In this document: positions 1-7,310 of the stretch, one piece after another
How the letters are laid out: each line of letters starts with the position of its first letter
How positions within the stretch are numbered: position 1 is the first letter of the stretch
Assembly: GCA_023450335.1 (NCBI GenBank)
Contig: JAEXHA010000180.1
Location: forward strand, 1-48,358
DNA: 48,358 nt
Reading direction: 5' to 3'
From: Actinomycetes bacterium
GTDB taxonomy: Bacteria > Actinomycetota > Actinomycetes > Actinomycetales > Microbacteriaceae
Translations under genes and position numbers: made by a program
Notes under the pieces: generated by a model
What the model saw: only the letters and a program-made list of their open reading frames with translations
Databases searched by the model: none
What the model was told of the DNA's origin: nothing

Positions 1-95
1 ACGCAGCACCCGCACGACAGCACCAGCACCCGCACGACACAACACCGCACGACAGCACCCGCACGACAGCACCAGCACCACACCACCACACAGCA
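1..95. repeat. C-rich degenerate tandem repeat at the window edge
   Basis: The first ~95 bases are low-complexity sequence built from imperfect copies of a unit close to CGCACGACAGCACC, interspersed with CACCAGCACC and CACCACA blocks. The top strand is almost devoid of T. It lies just upstream of a transporter lipoprotein gene, where a promoter would be expected, and may continue to the left of the window. No protein signal is apparent. It may be a promoter-proximal slippage tract, but only its edge is visible. Confidence 0.6.
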
Positions 96-137
96 ACCCT
101 CGAGCGACGACGCCCGAGAAGACAGAAAGGCACCACC

Positions 138-1460
138 GTGAACACTCACAGCACACCGCGATGGATCCTCGCGGCATCCACCACCGCCGTTGCAGCTCTG
201 CTGCTGGCCGGCTGCGCGCCCGGCGCGGAAGAGCCGGCCACCGGCGACACCGCCAACGCGATCGGCGAACCCGGCGCGACCGACATCAGCGGCGAGGTGA
301 CGTTCTGGCACGCGTACGGCACCGACTCCTCCGAGGTGTCGACGCTGCGTGAAGTCATCATCCCGAAGTTCAACGAGACCTACCCCGACGTCACGGTCAA
401 GGACGTCGCCGTGCCGTGGGACGAGCTGCACAAGAAGCTCGTCACCGGAGTCGCCGGCGACGTGCTGCCCGACCTGGTCCGCGCCGACCTGGCCTGGGTG
501 CCCGAGCTGGCCAACCTCGGGGTGCTCGTCCCGCTGAGCGAAGACATGCCCGACTACCAGGAGCTGGCCGACCGCACCTACCCCGGCATGGTCGCCACCA
601 ACCGCTGGCAGGGCGAGTACTACGGCCTGCCGTTGGACACCAACACGCGCATCCTGATGTACAACTCCGAGACCCTCGCCGCGGCGGGCCTGGACGCGCC
701 CCCGGCCACGGTAGACGAGCTGCGGGAGGTCGCGCCCGCGCTGAAGGATGCCGGGGCCTACGCCTTCGCCGACAACGGCGCCAGCGGCTGGAACGTCCTG
801 CCGTGGATCTGGAGCGCCGGCGGTGAGATCACCGACGAAGATGTGACAGTCGCCACCGGTTACCTCAACAGCGCGGAGTCGGTCGCCGGCATCCAGACGC
901 TGGTCGACCTGTACGCCGACGGCCACCTGCCCGACATCATCCTCGGCGACTCGGGCGGGCTCTCGACCAGCGACGGGCTCGCCCAGGGCGACTACGCCAC
1001 GATCCTCGACGGGCCGTGGATGTGGTCGATCTTCGAGACGCAGTACCCCGACTTCGAACTGCACGCCGCACAGGTGCCCGCCGGTGCCGGCGGCAGCATC
1101 AGCGTCGTGGGCGGGGAGGACATCGTGCTCACCCAGTCGTCGAAGAACAAGGCCGCCGCAGCCGAGTTCATGCGGTTCCTGCTCAGCGACTGGGCCCAGC
1201 TCGAGTTCGCCAAGATCGGCCAGATGTCGGTGCTGAAGGACCTCACCGACCAGCTCGTCGACGTCAACGCGTACTACGAGCCGTTCATCGAGCAGCTGCA
1301 GACCGCGAAGAACCGCCCGGCGACGCCGGCGTGGTCCGAGATCGACACGATCCTGCAAGACGAGGTGCGCGCGGCCATCCGTGGCGATAAGTCCGTGCAG
1401 GAGGCGCTCGACACCGCCGCCGGCGAGGCCGACGCGCTGCTGGCCCGCTACCAGGGGTGA
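138..1460 (+). CDS. Sugar ABC transporter substrate-binding lipoprotein (CUT1)
   Basis: This is an extracytoplasmic sugar-binding lipoprotein of 440 residues, the usual size for the CUT1 (maltose/oligosaccharide) family. It has a signal peptide with a hydrophobic core and a lipobox LAGC (Cys26), so it should be lipidated and tethered to the membrane. The mature part starts with the family pattern GEVTFWHAYG and carries ILDGPWMWS in the C-terminal lobe, typical of family 1 solute-binding proteins. The start is GTG, preceded by AGAAAGG seven bases upstream. It is followed 8 bases later by two permease genes and then by GH15-like and GH66 enzymes. The inferred ligand is therefore an alpha-1,6-glucan oligosaccharide (isomaltooligosaccharide or cyclodextran). 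That ligand is inference from context; the family assignment is firm. Confidence 0.92.
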   Translation: MNTHSTPRWILAASTTAVAALLLAGCAPGAEEPATGDTANAIGEPGATDISGEVTFWHAYGTDSSEVSTLREVIIPKFNETYPDVTVKDVAVPWDELHKKLVTGVAGDVLPDLVRADLAWVPELANLGVLVPLSEDMPDYQELADRTYPGMVATNRWQGEYYGLPLDTNTRILMYNSETLAAAGLDAPPATVDELREVAPALKDAGAYAFADNGASGWNVLPWIWSAGGEITDEDVTVATGYLNSAESVAGIQTLVDLYADGHLPDIILGDSGGLSTSDGLAQGDYATILDGPWMWSIFETQYPDFELHAAQVPAGAGGSISVVGGEDIVLTQSSKNKAAAAEFMRFLLSDWAQLEFAKIGQMSVLKDLTDQLVDVNAYYEPFIEQLQTAKNRPATPAWSEIDTILQDEVRAAIRGDKSVQEALDTAAGEADALLARYQG

Positions 1461-1468
1461 GCCGATAG

Positions 1469-2422
1469 GTGGCGACGATCACATCCGAGCGGGTGCTCCC
1501 GGGCACCCCGAACCCCGGCCGGCCCGCGTCACAGCGGCGGGCCGGCCGGGGCCGGCCGCAGTGGGCCGGCTACGCGTTCGTGCTCCCCGGCTTCGCGGTG
1601 TACGCGCTGATCATGCTCTACCCCGCGGTGCAGACGTTCCTCATGAGCCTGCGCGAGTGGAACATCGTGCCCGGCGCCGAGAGCCCCTGGATCGGCATCG
1701 ACAACTACACCCGCGCCTTCCAAGACCCCGCGTTCATCGACGCGCTCGTCAACGCCGTCGTCTACACCGCCGTGACCGTGCCGCTGCAGATCGTCATCGG
1801 CCTGGCCATCGCTGTGCTGCTCGACGCGCACCTGCCCGGCCGCACCCTGTTCCGCGTGCTGTTCTACCTGCCGGTCGTCACCAGCTGGGTCGTCGTCTCC
1901 TTGCTGTTCCAGTACATCTTCGCCTCGTCCGACAACGGCCTGGTCAACGCCCTGCTCATCGACGTGCTGCATGTGACCGACGAGCCGACCAGCTGGTTTC
2001 TCGACCGGTGGACCTCGTATGTCGCCATCGGCGCCCTCGGCGTGTGGAAGGGCCTGGGCTGGGCGATGCTGATCTTCCTCGCCGCGCTCACCGCCGTGCC
2101 GCGCGAGCTGCACGAAGCGGCCGCCCTCGACGGTGCGAACGCGTGGCAGCGGTTCCGCCACGTGTCGATCCCCACCATCCGCTCGGCCCTGGCCGTCGTG
2201 GTCATCCTGCTCGTGATCGGCGGGTTCAACGTCTTCATCTCGGTGCTGCTGATGACCGGCGGCGCCAACGACACCCAAGTGCCGCTGACGATGATGTACG
2301 ACGAGGCCTTCCGCTTCCTCGACTTCGGCTACGGCGCGGCCATCTCGTTCTCGCTCACCCTGCTCGTGCTGGCCCTCTCGGCACTGCAGTACTGGTGGAC
2401 CAAGCGAAAGGCGGCACTGTGA
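1469..2422 (+). CDS. Sugar ABC transporter permease, MalF type
   Basis: Integral membrane permease of 317 residues with about six transmembrane segments. Residues 1-30 are a basic, Gly/Arg/Pro-rich cytoplasmic tail, and the first helix begins near WAGYAFVLPGF. The cytoplasmic EAA loop that contacts the ATPase is clear: EAAALDGANAWQRFRHVSIP. The start is GTG shortly after the lipoprotein stop, with AGGGG upstream, and the last four bases overlap the next permease start (GTGA), implying translational coupling. It should pair with the downstream MalG-type permease as the transmembrane channel. No nucleotide-binding subunit is encoded in this operon. Many actinobacterial CUT1 systems borrow a shared multi-sugar ATPase (MsiK type), which is the likely case here. 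Confidence 0.92.
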   Translation: MATITSERVLPGTPNPGRPASQRRAGRGRPQWAGYAFVLPGFAVYALIMLYPAVQTFLMSLREWNIVPGAESPWIGIDNYTRAFQDPAFIDALVNAVVYTAVTVPLQIVIGLAIAVLLDAHLPGRTLFRVLFYLPVVTSWVVVSLLFQYIFASSDNGLVNALLIDVLHVTDEPTSWFLDRWTSYVAIGALGVWKGLGWAMLIFLAALTAVPRELHEAAALDGANAWQRFRHVSIPTIRSALAVVVILLVIGGFNVFISVLLMTGGANDTQVPLTMMYDEAFRFLDFGYGAAISFSLTLLVLALSALQYWWTKRKAAL

Positions 2423-3264
2423 ACGTCATGAGCCGCCGCGCGCTGATCATCTCGCGCGCCGTGCGCTACGGCATCCTCACGGTCCTGGCGCTCATCCTCA
2501 TCTATCCGTTCCTGTTCATGATCGCGACGTCGTTCAAGACGCGCACCAACAGCCTGGGCAGCCCGTTCGAGCTCATCCCCAGCGAGCCGACGCTCGAGAA
2601 CTACGTGCGGGCGCTGACCGAAGAGCGGTTCGGCCTGTACTTCCTGAACTCCGCTTTCGTCGCCATCGCCAGCACGTTTCTCATCGTGCTGCTGTCGTCG
2701 ATGATGGCGTACGGGTTCACCCGGTTCCGCTTTCCCGGGCGCAAGCTGCTGTTCGGTCTGATCATCGCGGGGCTCACCGTGCCGACGATGATGCTGATCA
2801 TCCCGCAGTTCATCCTCGCCAAAGACCTCGGCCTGCTGAACTCGCTGCCCGGCCTCGTGCCCTTCTACGTCGGCACCGCACTGGGGTTCAACACGTTCTT
2901 GCTCAGCGGTTTCTTCGAGTCGATCCCCAAAGAGCTCGACGAGGCGATGCTGGTCGACGGTGCCGGCGCCTGGCGCCGCTACTGGCACCTGGCCCTGCCG
3001 CTGTCCAAGCCCGCCCTGGCCACCACCGTGATCTTCGCGTTCCTGGGCACGTGGGACGAGTTCGTCTGGGCGCTCACCGTGCTCAACGACGAAGACCAGC
3101 GCACCCTGCCGATCGCGATCGCATTGTTCCACGGCCAGCACTCCACCAGTTGGGGCCTCGTGTTCGCCGCGTCGCTGATCGCCATCATCCCCGTTCTCAT
3201 CGTCTACATCGTCTTCCAGCGATTCTTCGTCGCCGGCATCACCACAGGAGCAGTGAAGAGTTGA
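2419..3264 (+). CDS. Sugar ABC transporter permease, MalG type
   Basis: Second permease of the same importer, 281 residues from the overlapping GTG. An ATG three codons later is an alternative start. The N-terminal helix YGILTVLALILIYPFLFMI is followed by the family segment IATSFKT, and the EAA loop reads EAMLVDGAGAWRRYWHLALP. About six membrane helices are visible. The open frame extends far upstream, but that part is Arg/Pro-rich antisense-like sequence overlapping the first permease, so the GTGA overlap was chosen as the start. The stop is overlapped by the next gene's TTG start (TTGA), continuing the coupled operon. It forms the translocation pore with the MalF-type partner. Confidence 0.92.
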   Translation: MNVMSRRALIISRAVRYGILTVLALILIYPFLFMIATSFKTRTNSLGSPFELIPSEPTLENYVRALTEERFGLYFLNSAFVAIASTFLIVLLSSMMAYGFTRFRFPGRKLLFGLIIAGLTVPTMMLIIPQFILAKDLGLLNSLPGLVPFYVGTALGFNTFLLSGFFESIPKELDEAMLVDGAGAWRRYWHLALPLSKPALATTVIFAFLGTWDEFVWALTVLNDEDQRTLPIAIALFHGQHSTSWGLVFAASLIAIIPVLIVYIVFQRFFVAGITTGAVKS

Positions 3265-4352
3265 CCACCCCCACCACGACCGACCCCCTGCTGGGCGCAG
3301 CCGAGAGCATCATCGCGGCCGGCCAGCACGACAGCGGCGCCTACATCGCCTCTCCCGCGTTCGGCCAGTACGCGTTCGGCTGGCTGCGCGACGGCTCGTA
3401 CGTCGCCCTGGCCATGGACGCCCTGGACCATCGCGCGTCGTCGCGCCGCTTCCACGAGTGGGCGGCGGGGGTGATCGTCGCGCATGCGGCCGACATCGCG
3501 GCGGTCGTTGCGGCGGTGGATGCCGGCCGTGCGCCTGATCCGGCCCATCTGCTGCCCACCCGCTACACCCTCGAGGGCGCGCGCGAGGAGCACGCCGGCG
3601 AGGCCTGGCCGAACTTCCAGCTCGACGGGTACGGCACGTGGCTGTTCGCTCTGCGCCGCCACCTCGGCGACGAACCGGTAGGCGCGTTCGCCCCGGCGGT
3701 GCGCATGATCGCCGACTACCTCAGCGCGTGCCGCGGCATGCCCTGCTACGACTACTGGGAGGAATTCGGCGACCGCCGCCACACCTCGACACTCGCGGCG
3801 ATGGCGGCCGGGCTGCGCGCCGCCGGTGACCTGCTCGACGACGACGCCTACCGGGCCGCGGCCGACGACCTGCTGCGCGAGCTGCGCGAGCGGTGCGTCG
3901 TCGGCGGCGCGTTCGTGAAGGGCCCCGACGATGACCGAGTGGATGCCAGTCTCGTATCGCTGGCCACCCCCTTCGACCTGGTCGCAGTCGACGATCCGGT
4001 CATGGTGCGCACGATCGCGCGCATCCGGGCCGAGCTGTCGTCGCCGACCGGGGGCATCCGCCGCTACCTCGGCGACACCTACTACGGCGGAAACCCGTGG
4101 CCGCTGCTGACGGCCTGGCTGGCGTGGCATCTGCGCCGCGCCGGCGACGAGGCCGGGTATGTGCAGCTGCGTGAGTGGGTGCGCGGCACCGCAGACCCGG
4201 GCACCGGAGCCATCCCCGAGCAGCTGACGAGCGAACCGCAGCCCGGTGCCGAGGCGTACATCGACGAATGGACCGAACGATGGGGGAGCGTGGCCGACCC
4301 GCTGCTGTGGTCGCACGCGAAGTACGCCCTCATGGAACGGGGCGACCGGTGA
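3261..4352 (+). CDS. GH15-like glucohydrolase (glucoamylase/glucodextranase type)
   Basis: Predicted (alpha/alpha)6-barrel enzyme of 363 residues resembling glycoside hydrolase family 15, which releases glucose from non-reducing ends of alpha-glucans. Family landmarks are GWLRDGS (residues 40-46), WPNFQLDGYGTW, the acid-catalyst region DYWEEFG (Glu167/Glu168), a second Glu at about 320 (IPEQ), and PLLWSHAKYA near the end. It lacks the N-terminal beta-sandwich domain of full-length bacterial glucoamylases, so it is a short version. No signal peptide is seen, so it should act in the cytoplasm on imported oligosaccharides. The TTG start overlaps the permease stop (TTGA) and has GGAG and GAAGAG upstream. 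Substrate linkage (alpha-1,6 versus alpha-1,4) is inferred from the neighbouring GH66 gene. Confidence 0.82.
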   Translation: MTTPTTTDPLLGAAESIIAAGQHDSGAYIASPAFGQYAFGWLRDGSYVALAMDALDHRASSRRFHEWAAGVIVAHAADIAAVVAAVDAGRAPDPAHLLPTRYTLEGAREEHAGEAWPNFQLDGYGTWLFALRRHLGDEPVGAFAPAVRMIADYLSACRGMPCYDYWEEFGDRRHTSTLAAMAAGLRAAGDLLDDDAYRAAADDLLRELRERCVVGGAFVKGPDDDRVDASLVSLATPFDLVAVDDPVMVRTIARIRAELSSPTGGIRRYLGDTYYGGNPWPLLTAWLAWHLRRAGDEAGYVQLREWVRGTADPGTGAIPEQLTSEPQPGAEAYIDEWTERWGSVADPLLWSHAKYALMERGDR

Positions 4353-5986
4353 CCACGCTCATCCCGACGCAGAGCTGGTACGAGCCCGGCCGGCCGGTGC
4401 GCATCCAGATCGACGGCGCACCGGCCGGTGCCGCGGTGCGCGTGCACCGGCTCGACCAGATCGTGTGGACCGGCGACGTCGACGGGTCCGGCATGGTCGA
4501 GATCCCGGCATCCGCTCTGCCGGTGGGCGGCTACGGCGTGACCCTGCACGACGCCGGGGGCGAGGTGATCGCCGCGACCGCCTTCGATGTGCTCGTCGAC
4601 GCGTTCGACCGGCCCCGGTACGGGTTCGTCACGACGCTCACCGACGACGCGCCGCGCGACGAGGTGACCCGCTTCTTCCGCCGTATGCACCTGAATCTCG
4701 CGCAGTTCTACGACTGGGCCTACCGGCACTCCGAGCTGCTGCCGCCGCAGAACGACTACCTCGACCCGCTCGGCATGCCCCGCACTCTGAGCGCCGTCAA
4801 TGACATGGCCGACGCGTTCCGGTCGGTGGCGACACTGCCGCTGGGCTACTCGGCCGTGTACGCGATCGGGTCGGACGAAGTCGACCGGTGGCACGACGTC
4901 ATCCTTCGCCGCGAAGACGGCGAGCCGTACCGTTTGGGTGAGGACTTTCTCGTGCTGGTGGATGCCGGGGACGCGCGCTGGCTCGACCATTACACCGGTC
5001 AGCTCGCCGATGTCATGGCGCAGACGTCGTTCGCCGGCTTCCACCTCGACCAGTACGGCTGGCCCAAGGTGGCGCGCACTGCGGACGGGCGGGTCGACCT
5101 GACGACGTCGTTCGTCGGCATGCTCGAGCGGGTCGCCGCCCACGTGCCGACGGCGCGGTTGGTGTTCAACAACGTCAACGACTTCCCCACGTGGGCGACT
5201 GCGACAGCGCCGCAGGACGCGACCTATATCGAGGTGTGGTCACCGCACGACTCCCTGCAGGATCTCGCCGACCTGGTGACCCGGTCGCGGCGGCTCCGGC
5301 CCGAGCACCCGCCACTGATCTCGGCGTACCTGTCGTGTCTGGCCGGTGACAACGCGGTCGAGGCAGACGGCGTGCACGCCGCGCACCTGGTGATGGCGTC
5401 GGTGTTCGCCGCCGGCGGCACACATCTGTTGCTGGGCGAGCGGGGCCATGCGCTCGTCGACCCGTACTATCCGCGCAACGTGGCCCTGTCGTCGGGCGCC
5501 GTCGACGCGCTCGCGCCCTGGTACGACTTCGTCGTGCGATACGGTGACCTGCTGCTCGCGCCCGGCATCGAAGAGGTGACCGAGTTCTTCACCGGCGGCA
5601 TCAACGAAGACGTCGTGCTGGTGGGCGCGGACGCATCGACGAAGGCGAGACCGGGCACGGTGTGGGTGCGCGTGATGCGGATGCCGGACGGCGGCCACGT
5701 CGTGCACCTCGTGAATCTCGCCGGGCTCGACGAGGTCGCGTGGGATCACGGCAAGCCGGCCCCGCAGCCGGTGCGCGGCGCCGCGCTGCGCGTCGCGAAC
5801 GGCCTCGCGCCGCGCGGTGCGCTGTGGGCCAGTCCTGACGAGCGCGGGTCGAGCCTGCGCGAGCTTGTCGGCCACGCGGCCGGCTCCGCCGCGCAGACCG
5901 ACGCGCTGTCGGCCGGTCAAGAGCACCGCGAGTTCACGCTGCCCGACCTGACCACCTGGGCGGTGGTGTGGCTGCCGGGGGAGTGA
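4349..5986 (+). CDS. GH66 dextranase / cycloisomaltooligosaccharide glucanotransferase-like enzyme
   Basis: A 545-residue protein matching glycoside hydrolase family 66, which cleaves alpha-1,6-glucan (dextran) or forms and opens cyclic isomaltooligosaccharides. Order: an N-terminal Ig-like beta domain (residues 1 to ~85), a (beta/alpha)8 barrel containing FAGFHLDQYGWP with candidate nucleophile Asp234 and YIEVWSP with candidate acid/base Glu295, then a C-terminal beta domain ending TWAVVWLPGE. The spacing of the two catalytic residues is close to that in known GH66 enzymes. It is shorter than most secreted dextranases and has no signal peptide, pointing to cytoplasmic action. The GTG start overlaps the stop of the GH15-like gene (GTGA). 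With the importer it forms a dextran/isomaltooligosaccharide operon. Hydrolase versus transferase activity cannot be decided from sequence. Confidence 0.83.
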   Translation: MTTLIPTQSWYEPGRPVRIQIDGAPAGAAVRVHRLDQIVWTGDVDGSGMVEIPASALPVGGYGVTLHDAGGEVIAATAFDVLVDAFDRPRYGFVTTLTDDAPRDEVTRFFRRMHLNLAQFYDWAYRHSELLPPQNDYLDPLGMPRTLSAVNDMADAFRSVATLPLGYSAVYAIGSDEVDRWHDVILRREDGEPYRLGEDFLVLVDAGDARWLDHYTGQLADVMAQTSFAGFHLDQYGWPKVARTADGRVDLTTSFVGMLERVAAHVPTARLVFNNVNDFPTWATATAPQDATYIEVWSPHDSLQDLADLVTRSRRLRPEHPPLISAYLSCLAGDNAVEADGVHAAHLVMASVFAAGGTHLLLGERGHALVDPYYPRNVALSSGAVDALAPWYDFVVRYGDLLLAPGIEEVTEFFTGGINEDVVLVGADASTKARPGTVWVRVMRMPDGGHVVHLVNLAGLDEVAWDHGKPAPQPVRGAALRVANGLAPRGALWASPDERGSSLRELVGHAAGSAAQTDALSAGQEHREFTLPDLTTWAVVWLPGE

Positions 5987-6023
5987 AGGGGTCTGCACAC
6001 TCGACATGTCCTGCGGCAAGATA

Positions 6024-6036
6024 TTAGGATCCCTAA
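6024..6036. promoter_or_regulatory. Candidate MarR operator upstream of the MFS gene
   Basis: TTAGGATCCCTAA, an inverted repeat with perfect 5-bp arms (TTAGG/CCTAA) and a 3-bp centre. The same arms occur in front of marR and in the divergent promoter at 10.5 kb. It lies 65 bases before the MFS start, in the only intergenic gap between the dextran operon and that gene, so it probably brings the transporter under the MarR regulator encoded at 20.5 kb. Binding is inferred from recurrence. Confidence 0.7.
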
Positions 6037-6101
6037 GTAAATAGCGAGAACGCACAACGCTGAGCTCACGCCTGGCGTCCGTCGCGGGAGAGTGGGCGGA
6101 G

Positions 6102-7262
6102 TTGCCGGGGAGTCCTGTCTGGAGCTCGCAGCGGAGTGATGACCTGCTGTCCCAGGGCATCACCTTCCTGTTCTCCATCGCTTTGGGTATGTCGACCGTG
6201 CTCATCCCGTTGGTCGCCACCACCGCGGGCTACTCTCTGGGCGCCGTGGGATTCCTCGTCGGGGTCTCGGCCATCGCGCAGATCATCGCGCGAGCGGGGA
6301 TGGGGCCGATGATGGACCGGTTCTCCACCCGCACCTTCATCCTCTGGGCGCTGGTCCTCGTTGCGCTCTCGTGCGCGCTGCTCGGGCTCAATGACGAGCT
6401 CTGGGTGTTCATCGTCGCGCAGCTCCTCCAGGGCGCCGGCCGCGCCTACTTCTTCACGGGGACGCAAACCCACGTCGTGCGCGGCGACCGGTCCGCGGTG
6501 TCCGCATTGGCGCTTATGAACGTCGTCAATGGCGCGGGCATGCTCGTCGGGCCCGTCGTGGCCGGCTTCATCGGCGATATCTCGCTGCAGTTCGCGCTCT
6601 TCATTGCCGCAGGAATGGTGGGGGTGACGATTCCCGCCTGCCTGCTCCTGCGTGCCTACGCGCCCTTCGTCAGGCCGTCGGCGTCTCCAGGGCAGAAGAC
6701 CCGTCCGGTCTGGCGGATGCCGGGAGTCGTGTCCGCGGGGCTGATGGCGGGCACCGCCGGGGGATGGCGCAGCATCCTGAATTCGTATCTGCCGGTGCTC
6801 GTCGCCGAGGCGAGTCGCTCGATCGCGATGGCCGGCGTGATGGTGACGGTGGCTAATCTCGCTGCACTTGCCGGCTCGGCGGCAGCGCCGGCCGCGCGTC
6901 GGCTGCGGATTCGCACCGCCGCCTCTGTCAGCGCGGTTCTGGTAGCCGCTGGAACGGCGATCATGGTGCTGCTGCTGCCGCACATCGTGCTCGCGGGTGT
7001 GTTCCTCGCCGTCGCCGGGCTGGGCGCCGGCTTCCTGCAGACGCTCGCTCCCACGATCGCGACCGAGGTCGTAGATCCGGAGTTGCGCGGCCGTTCCCTC
7101 GCCACCGTCGGCACCTACCGTGCTGTGGCCCTGCTCGCCACTCCGATGAGCATCGGTGCACTGGTGTTCGTGGTCCCCACCGCGGCCGTGGCGACCGCCA
7201 TCGTCGCCGTCGCCATTTCGATCCCCACGGTGGTCTTCAACCGCGAGTGTCCGAGGCCATGA
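6102..7262 (+). CDS. Major facilitator superfamily transporter
   Basis: Membrane transporter of 386 residues with about twelve hydrophobic segments, the normal MFS size. The first helix contains LSQGITFLFSIALG. The loop after helix 2 has GPMMDRFSTR, close to the MFS signature G-x3-D-R-x-G-R, and a second related pattern lies near the middle. The start is uncertain. A TTG sits directly behind GGCGGAG, which is too close for an ideal ribosome site, and no ATG or GTG precedes it in frame, although a CTG 42 bases upstream is open. The presence of a MarR-type operator just upstream links it to the aconitase-like cluster, so it may import or export a substrate or intermediate of that pathway. No substrate can be assigned from sequence alone. 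Confidence 0.85.
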   Translation: MPGSPVWSSQRSDDLLSQGITFLFSIALGMSTVLIPLVATTAGYSLGAVGFLVGVSAIAQIIARAGMGPMMDRFSTRTFILWALVLVALSCALLGLNDELWVFIVAQLLQGAGRAYFFTGTQTHVVRGDRSAVSALALMNVVNGAGMLVGPVVAGFIGDISLQFALFIAAGMVGVTIPACLLLRAYAPFVRPSASPGQKTRPVWRMPGVVSAGLMAGTAGGWRSILNSYLPVLVAEASRSIAMAGVMVTVANLAALAGSAAAPAARRLRIRTAASVSAVLVAAGTAIMVLLLPHIVLAGVFLAVAGLGAGFLQTLAPTIATEVVDPELRGRSLATVGTYRAVALLATPMSIGALVFVVPTAAVATAIVAVAISIPTVVFNRECPRP

Positions 7263-7285
7263 CGCGACCGCACTCGCGGAGCGTC
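7261..7285. terminator. Possible hairpin between convergent MFS and decarboxylase genes
   Basis: GACGC and CCGC pair with GCGG and GCGTC around a four-base loop (ACTC), with small bulges. It starts at the MFS stop codon and sits in the 48-base gap between two convergent genes. There is no T-run on either strand, so intrinsic termination would be weak, and a role in transcript end protection is equally possible. Confidence 0.3.
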
Positions 7286-7310
7286 AGAACGACTATGACC
7301 GAGCGGGGCA

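Noticed and set aside
1..137. CRISPR array for the repeats at the left edge
   Set aside because: The units are short, contiguous and degenerate, with no spacers of regular length.
2428..3264. ATG at 2428 as the definite start of the MalG-type permease
   Set aside because: The GTG at 2419 gives a GTGA overlap matching the style of the operon; the ATG is kept as an alternative only.
1529..4316. Long minus-strand open frames opposite the dextran operon
   Set aside because: The translations are Arg/His/Gln-rich and motif-free, and the plus-strand genes have complete family signatures and coupled starts.
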